64,000 nucleotides of DNA from JACKFE01 sp050248735 (lineage in GTDB: Bacteria > Nitrospirota > Nitrospiria > Nitrospirales > UBA8639): contig JBFWRU010000002.1 in assembly GCA_050248735.1 (NCBI GenBank), forward strand, positions 186,001 through 250,000. The letters run 5' to 3'. A program made the translations under genes and the position numbers. The first letter of the stretch is position 1. Each line of letters opens with the position of its first letter. This document shows positions 54,341 to 62,109 of the stretch, piece by piece. The notes under the pieces are model-generated. The model had not been told where the DNA came from and ran no database searches. It worked only from the letters and a program-made list of their open reading frames with translations.

Positions 54341-56175
54341 TCAAAGTTGCAGATTACGTCATTCGCTATCTGGCCGATTTGGGAATAGAAAAAATGTTTG
54401 TGGTCTACGGGGCCGCGAATGGGGATTTAATCGATGCCTTCACCCGAATTTCCCATACGCAATATGTCGCCGTCATGCATGAGCAGGCGGGCGGTTTTGC
54501 CGCAGAAGGTTATGCCAAGATTTCCGGAAAACCCGGTGTGGCTATTGCCACAAGCGGCCCTGGCGGCATGAATTTGTTAACGTCAATGGGAAATTGTTTC
54601 TATGACTCTGTTCCCTGTGTATTTTTGACGGGACAGATCAATACGAGATTTCTTCGGCCTGATCCCAGCATCCGACAGGTCGGGTTTCAGGAAACCGATA
54701 TCGTGGGAATGGCCACGCCTGTTACCAAATATGCCAAATTGGTCATCAAGCCGGAAGATATTCGCTATGAATTAGAAAAAGCACTTTGGCTTTGTCAAAA
54801 CGGGCGCCCCGGGCCGGTCTTATTGGACCTGCCTCTTGACGTACAAAAAGCGGAAGTCGATGAACTGGCGTTGATGGGATTTGATCAGAAGCCTGTATGG
54901 CAGGCCTCCAGGATTGATGATGTTGACGCTCAAATTCGCGAACTGATTGGCGATCTTGGCCGAGCACAGCGTCCCTGTCTTCTGGTGGGCGGCGGGGTAC
55001 GGTTAGCTGGGGCACAAGATGATGTTCGGGAACTGGGTGCCACACTCAAGATTCCCTGTTTTCCGACATGGAATGCCCTCGATATTATTACCTCAGACTT
55101 TGAGTGGTATGGAGGGCGGGTGGGAACCTATGGTGGGGCAGGAAGAAATTTCGGGATTCAAAATTGCGACCTCTTAATAGCTATCGGAAGTCGGATTTCC
55201 GGCCGAATCACCGGGGGAAATGTCCGTTCTTTTGCCCGTGGGGCCAAGAAATACGTGGTGGACGTGGATGAGGCTCTCTTGCAACCGAAATTGCAGCAAT
55301 TACCTTTTGACGTCAATATTTTGTGTGATGGAAAAGTCTTTTTGCAACGGGTGCTGATGCATTTGAATCAAAACGGAACCAAACGGCATTTTCCTTCCTG
55401 GGCAAAATGGATGTCTCAGGTGCGAGAATGGAAGGAACGGTATGACCCCGTACGGCCAGAGTTTTTTTCATATGAGGGTGGAGTGCATCCATATGCCTTT
55501 ATGCGAGTGCTCTCTCAAAAAATGGGGCGAACCGATATTTTAGTGGGAGACTGTGGCGGAAATATTGTGGTGAGCAATCATAGTTTTGAAACGAAATATG
55601 GTCAGAGAAATTTAACCAATAATGGAAATTCGCCAATGGGATTCTCCTTTGCCGGAGCCATGGGGGCATGGTTTGCTCAGCCTACACGACGAGTCGTCTG
55701 CACGATTGGAGACGGAGGATTTAATATGAATCTCCAGGAATTGCAAACGTTTCTGAACTATGGGGTCAAGGTTAAAACGTTCATCTTGAATAATCATATT
55801 TACGGAATCACGAAAGCGTTCCAAGAAACCAATTTCCAAGGCAGAGCCGAAGCCTGCGGGCCTATCGGGTATCGACCACCTGACTTTGTCAAAATTGTGG
55901 AAGCGTATGGAATCAAGACGGTACGGATAGATGTTCAGGCCAATATGGCTCATCAAATTGAAGAGGTGCTGAACGAGGATGGGGCCGTTGTGTGCGATGT
56001 CAATATGCATGAGTTTCACACCTACGAACCAAGAATATTTGGCTGGAAAACGCCCATAGAAGATATGTACCCCTATTTGCCTCGTGAGGAATTTCGATCA
56101 AATATGTTCATTGATCCAGTCGCTGATTGGGAGAATCCCGTCTATCCCGATGTGGTACATCCCGCTGTTAAATAG
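54337..56175 (+). CDS. Thiamine-diphosphate enzyme of the acetolactate synthase family
   Basis: The 612-residue protein has the three-domain layout of the acetolactate synthase/pyruvate oxidase family. The catalytic Glu is E49 (MHEQAGG). The middle domain has VGGGVRL, and the C-terminal ThDP/Mg site is GDGGFNMNLQEL through NNHIYG. It is the only such enzyme here and sits among sugar genes, not ilv genes. In the yersiniose pathway a related enzyme, YerE, adds a two-carbon unit to a 3-deoxy-4-keto sugar made by an E1-type dehydratase; the same pair occurs here. That role is inference. ATG 54307 is in frame upstream. Confidence 0.85.
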   Translation: MIKVADYVIRYLADLGIEKMFVVYGAANGDLIDAFTRISHTQYVAVMHEQAGGFAAEGYAKISGKPGVAIATSGPGGMNLLTSMGNCFYDSVPCVFLTGQINTRFLRPDPSIRQVGFQETDIVGMATPVTKYAKLVIKPEDIRYELEKALWLCQNGRPGPVLLDLPLDVQKAEVDELALMGFDQKPVWQASRIDDVDAQIRELIGDLGRAQRPCLLVGGGVRLAGAQDDVRELGATLKIPCFPTWNALDIITSDFEWYGGRVGTYGGAGRNFGIQNCDLLIAIGSRISGRITGGNVRSFARGAKKYVVDVDEALLQPKLQQLPFDVNILCDGKVFLQRVLMHLNQNGTKRHFPSWAKWMSQVREWKERYDPVRPEFFSYEGGVHPYAFMRVLSQKMGRTDILVGDCGGNIVVSNHSFETKYGQRNLTNNGNSPMGFSFAGAMGAWFAQPTRRVVCTIGDGGFNMNLQELQTFLNYGVKVKTFILNNHIYGITKAFQETNFQGRAEACGPIGYRPPDFVKIVEAYGIKTVRIDVQANMAHQIEEVLNEDGAVVCDVNMHEFHTYEPRIFGWKTPIEDMYPYLPREEFRSNMFIDPVADWENPVYPDVVHPAVK

Positions 56176-56624
56176 GTTGGTTATTGCCCGCCCATAGAAG
56201 TTGTCTCGCGTCGTTCAGTTCTCACTCATTGCAGTCTGAGGTTCTCGAAATTCTGAGAGAGGGGATTGGGCTCCCAGTCATGTTTTGGTATCAAAGGCTC
56301 ATAGAAAAGCAAATGACATTCATCGAAGGATTCCAGAATGGGAAAATTCGTCCAATGTGCAGAAAGATTCATCCCTGCTACCCCAGAAACACGTAGCGAG
56401 AAAAATGCAGGTGTTTCAATTAAATATAAAGAACCTCATGAAACCTGCCGATAGAAAATAGAATGAATAGAAGCAAGGAAGGCTTTTTGAGCGAAAGTTG
56501 TGAAGTGTGAAAGTGCTTGAGTTCTTGTATATGCCTGGTGCCGGAATGGTGTGCTCAACACGTGGTACATGATAGGAAAATTCTACATGCAAGTTGCATT
56601 GGAGTTTCCTAGGAGGATCATCCC
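56176..56624. other. 449-base gap with promoter-like sites
   Basis: There is no supported gene; a 70-codon ORF at 56184 has no features. It holds a sigma28-type site at 56427. It also holds a 12-base copy (56586-56597) of the core of the 47069 promoter, lacking the -24 GG. Confidence 0.5.
56427..56454 (+). promoter_or_regulatory. Candidate sigma28 (FliA) promoter in the sugar cluster
   Basis: TAAAGAAC, 12 bases, GCCGATAG; seven of eight -10 bases and the TAAAG core match, with the same spacing as the flgM promoter. It lies 171 bases before the radical SAM start at 56625. Confidence 0.5.
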
Positions 56625-58268
56625 ATGAAAGTCGTTATGCTATTTCCATCTTGGACTGGAGTGTATGGCGGATTGATTCGATATTTTGCCAAGCGTTCTT
56701 CCACCTGGCCTCCATTGAATTTGGCTTTATTAGCCGGAATCGCTGAGAGGCATGGACATGAAGTGGAAATCATCGATGGGGAGGTCGAAGGGTACTCTAA
56801 TGAAGAAATCGTCAAAATCGCGTTGTCCCGAAACCCCGGGTTGATTGCCATGACGGCGACGAGTCCGTTTTTTCATATAAATAAGGCTGTCGCGGAATTA
56901 ATTAAGCGGGAGGCCCCTCACGTGCCGGTTGCCATTGGTGGGCCACATATCACAATCATGAAAGAGAAGGCATTTGTCTCCTCGTTTGATTTCGGTTTTG
57001 TGAGTGAAGCCGAGGAAAGTTGGCCCCAATTTCTCGAAGCGTTTGAGAAGGGGATGGACCTGTCCGCAATCAAGGGATTGCTTTATTGGCAGCATGGGCA
57101 AGTGAAAACGACGGGTCAGCCTGAAGACATAGCCGAAATTGATTCGCTCCCTTTCCCTTCTAGGCACTTGCTCCCTATGAAGCAATATCGGTTGGGTACA
57201 TTACAAGGCAGGAAAAATTTCACCTCAATTCAAACCATGCGAGGGTGTCCGTGGAAATGTATTTTCTGTGCCTCAGAAGCTCTGAAAACGACCTCAATGC
57301 GGGTTCGTTCCCCTCAAACGGTCGTTGCAGAAATGAAATCCGTGGTCACCCAATTCGGCATTCGACACTTTTATATTGTTGACGATGTGATGACGCTCTG
57401 GAGAGATCATATTGTGGAAATCTGCGATTTAATTGATCGTGAAGAATTGAAAGTGACATTAGAGGGAAGCACAAGGGCTAATCTGGTAGATGAAAAATTA
57501 ATTGAACGACTCAGTAAAAGCGGTCTTATTCGATTGTCATTCGGATTGGAGACGGTTGACTCGGAAATGCGCAAAACTATGAAAAAGCAAGTGCCGTTGG
57601 AACATTATGTCAAGGCGAATGCGATCTGTAATCGTTACGGGATCGAAGCATTAAATTCCGTCATGATCGGCCTTCCGGGAGAAACACGTGAAACGGTTCA
57701 GAAAACCTTGGCATTTCTTGGGAATTCCCGTGATGTCAAGCAGGCCAATTTTGCCATTGCGGTACCTTATCCGGGGACAGAGTTCCATGAAATGGCCGTC
57801 AATGGGAATCATGGCATAGAATTAATGACCACGGATTTCTCTGAATATCGTCGCTATGGGAGTGCGGTAACCGCCATTAATGGGCTCTCTCCTCAAGATT
57901 TAATCGAGTTGCAAAACGAAGGGTTTGTCCGCATTTATTCCGCCCCCTGGCGTTGGAGGCCGATGCTGAAGAAACAGGGACTCTTCAGTGGAGTCCTTCT
58001 GTTGTTGCGGGTGCTCAGGCTGGCATTTTGGAAAGTGTTTCCTCGTCAAGATGCCTGGTGTTCAGCCGGGCGTATCTCCGAAAAACATATTCATACCCTA
58101 CCCACTGAACATCCTGATGATATGAGTGCAGCACGTCACAATGCCGGGTTAGAGGTGGCAAGTGCTTTCAATGTGGCTTCTAATGGTCCGTTGATTCAAA
58201 TCCCCAAAAGGAAAAAACCCATGGTGGCTTCCGGTCATTATGGTTCTCCCGGAAATCCCAATGGGTAA
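56625..58268 (+). CDS. B12-binding-type radical SAM enzyme
   Basis: The 547-residue protein has an N-terminal cobalamin-binding-type domain (about 1-150, IGGPHITIM at the cap position). A radical SAM domain with CPWKCIFC (near residue 206), a FGLETVDSEMRKTMKK segment and a basic C-terminal tail follow. TAGGAGG lies upstream of the start. It differs substantially from the radical SAM protein at 52759, so the two probably act on different positions or substrates. Product unknown. Confidence 0.88.
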   Translation: MKVVMLFPSWTGVYGGLIRYFAKRSSTWPPLNLALLAGIAERHGHEVEIIDGEVEGYSNEEIVKIALSRNPGLIAMTATSPFFHINKAVAELIKREAPHVPVAIGGPHITIMKEKAFVSSFDFGFVSEAEESWPQFLEAFEKGMDLSAIKGLLYWQHGQVKTTGQPEDIAEIDSLPFPSRHLLPMKQYRLGTLQGRKNFTSIQTMRGCPWKCIFCASEALKTTSMRVRSPQTVVAEMKSVVTQFGIRHFYIVDDVMTLWRDHIVEICDLIDREELKVTLEGSTRANLVDEKLIERLSKSGLIRLSFGLETVDSEMRKTMKKQVPLEHYVKANAICNRYGIEALNSVMIGLPGETRETVQKTLAFLGNSRDVKQANFAIAVPYPGTEFHEMAVNGNHGIELMTTDFSEYRRYGSAVTAINGLSPQDLIELQNEGFVRIYSAPWRWRPMLKKQGLFSGVLLLLRVLRLAFWKVFPRQDAWCSAGRISEKHIHTLPTEHPDDMSAARHNAGLEVASAFNVASNGPLIQIPKRKKPMVASGHYGSPGNPNG

Positions 58269-58321
58269 AATCTTAGAAAAGTCTTGTGATGGAAATATGT
58301 CAGATAGGGAAGACCTTCCCC

Positions 58322-61300
58322 ATGGTTGAACCGTCTCCTGTTCACAGATTCTCAATCCATAAAGGCATCAAACCCAAGGTATTACTGGTTTGCCTTGAGT
58401 CCTGGTACTGGTCAAATGCCCGGGCCATTCCCTATTCGTTAAATTTTGGTCTCATGGAAGGGCTGAAGGCCAATGGAGTTGAGTGCATTATGATTCCCTC
58501 TCAGTTAATGGGAGAAACAGCTGATTCTGAGCTTCCCCAAGGATCCTGGTTAAAGCATATTGACCAAATTGCCGGTGGCCAGCAATTCGACCAAGTCTGG
58601 TTTGAGATGGTGCATAGTTATTTAGATGAGACCTTTTTGGATTGGATGATGAAACGGGCGAGCGTTCGTTTGGGATTTATGTATGAAAGTTTGGAAATAA
58701 CCGAGGAAGAGTACACCGGGAATCCGACGGGTTCGGAAAGAAGGCGAGCCAATGTGGCCAAACATCTTACATATGCCACTCATGTGTCCGTTGCCGACGA
58801 AATGGATGTCGGAGCCTTAAGGGCCCACACAACGATTCCAGTTATTTGGAACCCCGGTCTCGTAGTGGTTCCCCGGTTTATATCCTCGGAACCGCCTCCT
58901 CCCGTCCATCCTCAGGCTATTTTCTACGGAACTCTCTACGGAAAACGAAAAATGTGGTTGGAGCATCCTTGTTTGAGGGATGTCCTCATACGGCCAGAGT
59001 GCTCGCCGGACATGACCACAAAGTATCCCGACTCGTTCGATACCCTACAGAAACTGACAAGAGAGCAAATAGGGAAAGGCGCCTTCAACCAAATGAACCT
59101 CCTGAGTGAGTATTTGGGGAAGTTAGGCCCTCTCAGAGAAAAATTAACTACACTATTCATGGCAGGACTTCAACGCGGGTCTTCCGTGGTAAACCTGCCC
59201 CAATTCGGAAGAATGTATGCCAGTAGAGTCGTGGAAGGCATGGCATGCGGCCGACCGGTCATCGCTCCGGAAATTTCGAACTGTCCCCGATTAAAAGCCC
59301 TTTTTGAGCATGGGAAAGAAATTCTTCTTTACTCGCCAGAAGAGCCTGGACAATTGGAGAGCTATATTCGGCGGATTCAAGGAGATCCACCATTTGCAAA
59401 AAATCTGGTCATGCAAGCTCAACGCCGGCTTCGGGCATGTTATGCCAATGACCTGTTGGTTAGGCAGCTGCTTCGTTGGATTGATGACGGTGAAGACCCC
59501 GTCTTTGAGATTGAGAAACCCATCGTTGGTAATTCTAAAACCGTTTTGGGAGTCACTATGAAGTCCGAAATGACAGGGCCAAAGATACTCAGCAAATATG
59601 GGAATACCCTTGAGCAATTTCTTGAAGCAGGAATTTGGTGTGAAGGACATCCTCTCCGGCTCCATCTCGGGTGTGGAGAAAACTATTTAGATGGTTATGT
59701 CAATATCGATTATCCTCCCAGCGAACATTTTGTGATGAACGTTCGAGTGGATGTGCAGGCTGACATCAGCCATCTGACATTTCCTCCTTGCACCGTGGAT
59801 GAGATTCGCCTGCATCACGTGTTCGAGCATTTTCCTCGGACCACGGCGCTGGCTTTGTTGATTCGTTGGCATCAATGGCTGAAAATTGGCGGAAAATTGC
59901 GAATTGAAACCCCTGATTTTCTGGGAAGTGCGAAGACCTTTCTCTCTCATGAGGCCCTAAGTGTCAAAATGGGCATTGTGCGACATTTAGCCGGTGATCA
60001 GTCCGCAGAGTGGGGGTATCACTTGGATCACTGGTTCCCCGAACGATTTGCCCATACTCTGGCACAATTGGGTTTTGGTTCTGTCCAAACACGTTCCTGG
60101 AATTGGGAGCATGAGCCCTTCCTTTCAAATGTCGAGGCGACGGGGATGAAGGAAGTTCACCTGTCTCCTTCGGACCTGTTACTGCGTGGAGATAAAATAC
60201 TGTGGGAGAGCACCGTGGCGAGCAGCGAAACGCTCACGTATGAAGTGTGGAGGCGTCAACTCCGTCAAGCCTTCTCTGATGCCAGCTTCTCTCAACCTGT
60301 TCGGAACGTTTCTAGGAATTCTCCGGCTCCCCAAGCACCCCTTTCTATTATTGGTGAAGGGAGTGTGTCAACCAGGATGAACACGCTTGACCGTTCTTGG
60401 CAGCAACCGGATGGTCCTCAGCCTTCATTGATTCACGAAATGATACAACCAGGCGATCTGGTTTTTGATGTCGGAGCCAATGTGGGCTCTAAGGCAGAAA
60501 AATTTTTACAACAGGGCGCCCGTGTGGTGTGCTTCGAACCTCAAGCTGAATGTACGAAGATATTAGAGGAGAAATTCGGGACTCACCCTAGGGTGTTCAT
60601 CGAAGATAAAGGATTGGCTGACAGGCCAGGGCGACTCCAGCTTTCCATTTGTAGCACGGCACCAACCATTTCCACATTTAATGACGAATGGAAAAGTGGA
60701 CGATTCTCTCAATATTCATGGGATCAGGTTCTTCCCGTGAGTGTGACAACCCTTGATACCATGATTGAACGATATGGTTGTCCGAAATTTTGTAAAATTG
60801 ATGTTGAAGGGTTCGAGTTGCCAGTCCTTCAAGGCCTTTCCCGTCCCATTCCATTTTTGGCCTTTGAATTCACTGTCGAGTTTCTCCGAAATGCTCGGCA
60901 CTGCATAGAACATCTCCAGTCTTTAGGCTACGAAGAGTTTAATCTGGCACTTGGTGAAAATACGAGGTTGAGTTTTTTGGAGTGGGTGAACTCGGAGGCT
61001 TTGTTTGCGTTCATCGAAGGCAGTTCCGATGAATTGCTTTGGGGAGACATTTATGCCAGAAGCACTCAGAAACTCTCCCCTGAGGGAATTTCTCCGATTC
61101 ACGGAGTTCATCTGGAATCTACTCCGAAAGGTATAGATCCATCGGACTCCCTTCTGCTTCCCCTTAACTTAATAGCAAGCACGAAAAATATCCCACTTTC
61201 AAAAATTCATGGGTTTAATCAGGACGATCGAGATGCATGGGTTCGAGAAAAAGCCGGAACCGTGCAACCTGGTGCACGAGTATTGGATGTGGGGGCGGGC

Positions 61301-62089
61301 ACCTGTCCGTATCGTGCTCTTTTTTCTCATTGTGAATATAAGACACATGATTTCAAACAATATGAGGGCGTGAAGCTGGGAAATACGAAAGAATACGGGC
61401 ACATGGATTATGTGTCCGATATCAATGACATTCCGGTGCCGGATCACTCCTTTGATGTGGTGTTGTGCAGTGAAGTCTTGGAGCATGTTCCGGAACCAAT
61501 CTTGGCCCTTAAAGAAATGGCAAGAGTGCTCAAGCCCGGTGGTAGACTTTTTCTGACAGCTCCCCTGGGATCCGGCCTGCATCAATTGCCCTATCATTAT
61601 TACGGAGGTTATACCCCGGAGTGGTATAGGCACTTTGGGAACCTTCATGGCCTTGAGGTGTTGGAAATAACCTCCAACGGTGGATTTTGCAAGCTGCTTG
61701 CGCAGGAATGCGCGCGGGTTGCCTGGACATTCGGCGAGCATCAGCATCTGCATGGGGAGTATGCCTCAAAGATTTTTCAGCTGTTTAATGAGTGGCTCCC
61801 CCGCTATCTGTATTCCCTTGACAGTCAATATGTGAATGCTCAATTTACGGTGGGATATCACGTGGAAATGCTGATGAAACCTGCTGCGACCCATGCGGAT
61901 GAGGAGAGGGAGGAACTTTTAAAAAATCTTCGGCATCATCACCGAAACCCCTTGAATTTTGTTCGGCTCGCTCAAGTGGAACTCAAGAATCACAACTGCC
62001 AGCGGGCCCATCGGTATGTCACTGCGGCCTTGGCATTGGAACCATCCCAAGCAGAGGCGCAAGCCCTGTTGAAGACTCTGGTTCCTTAA
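58322..62089 (+). CDS. Glycosyltransferase fused to three methyltransferase domains
   Basis: The 1255-residue protein combines several enzymes. Residues about 15-430 form a GT-B glycosyltransferase of the CgeB/GT4 type (SRVVEGMACGRPVIAPE near 300). A SAM methyltransferase domain starts near 446 (LHLGCGENYLDGYVNID, FEHFPR). An FkbM-type methyltransferase starts near 713 (FDVGANVGS, CKIDVEGFE). A third, methyltransferase-11-type domain starts near 985 (VLDVGAGTCPYRALF, SEVLEHVPEP). The last 60 residues look like a TPR pair. ATG 58322 with GGAAG upstream is preferred over GTG 58286. Such fusions occur in polysaccharide clusters; the acceptor is unknown. Confidence 0.85.
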   Translation: MVEPSPVHRFSIHKGIKPKVLLVCLESWYWSNARAIPYSLNFGLMEGLKANGVECIMIPSQLMGETADSELPQGSWLKHIDQIAGGQQFDQVWFEMVHSYLDETFLDWMMKRASVRLGFMYESLEITEEEYTGNPTGSERRRANVAKHLTYATHVSVADEMDVGALRAHTTIPVIWNPGLVVVPRFISSEPPPPVHPQAIFYGTLYGKRKMWLEHPCLRDVLIRPECSPDMTTKYPDSFDTLQKLTREQIGKGAFNQMNLLSEYLGKLGPLREKLTTLFMAGLQRGSSVVNLPQFGRMYASRVVEGMACGRPVIAPEISNCPRLKALFEHGKEILLYSPEEPGQLESYIRRIQGDPPFAKNLVMQAQRRLRACYANDLLVRQLLRWIDDGEDPVFEIEKPIVGNSKTVLGVTMKSEMTGPKILSKYGNTLEQFLEAGIWCEGHPLRLHLGCGENYLDGYVNIDYPPSEHFVMNVRVDVQADISHLTFPPCTVDEIRLHHVFEHFPRTTALALLIRWHQWLKIGGKLRIETPDFLGSAKTFLSHEALSVKMGIVRHLAGDQSAEWGYHLDHWFPERFAHTLAQLGFGSVQTRSWNWEHEPFLSNVEATGMKEVHLSPSDLLLRGDKILWESTVASSETLTYEVWRRQLRQAFSDASFSQPVRNVSRNSPAPQAPLSIIGEGSVSTRMNTLDRSWQQPDGPQPSLIHEMIQPGDLVFDVGANVGSKAEKFLQQGARVVCFEPQAECTKILEEKFGTHPRVFIEDKGLADRPGRLQLSICSTAPTISTFNDEWKSGRFSQYSWDQVLPVSVTTLDTMIERYGCPKFCKIDVEGFELPVLQGLSRPIPFLAFEFTVEFLRNARHCIEHLQSLGYEEFNLALGENTRLSFLEWVNSEALFAFIEGSSDELLWGDIYARSTQKLSPEGISPIHGVHLESTPKGIDPSDSLLLPLNLIASTKNIPLSKIHGFNQDDRDAWVREKAGTVQPGARVLDVGAGTCPYRALFSHCEYKTHDFKQYEGVKLGNTKEYGHMDYVSDINDIPVPDHSFDVVLCSEVLEHVPEPILALKEMARVLKPGGRLFLTAPLGSGLHQLPYHYYGGYTPEWYRHFGNLHGLEVLEITSNGGFCKLLAQECARVAWTFGEHQHLHGEYASKIFQLFNEWLPRYLYSLDSQYVNAQFTVGYHVEMLMKPAATHADEEREELLKNLRHHHRNPLNFVRLAQVELKNHNCQRAHRYVTAALALEPSQAEAQALLKTLVP

Positions 62090-62109
62090 AAGCAGAAATA
62101 CGTACATTT

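Noticed and set aside
56184..56396. 70-codon ORF after the ThDP enzyme
   Set aside because: No ribosome site; sequence not protein-like and immediately behind a stop codon.
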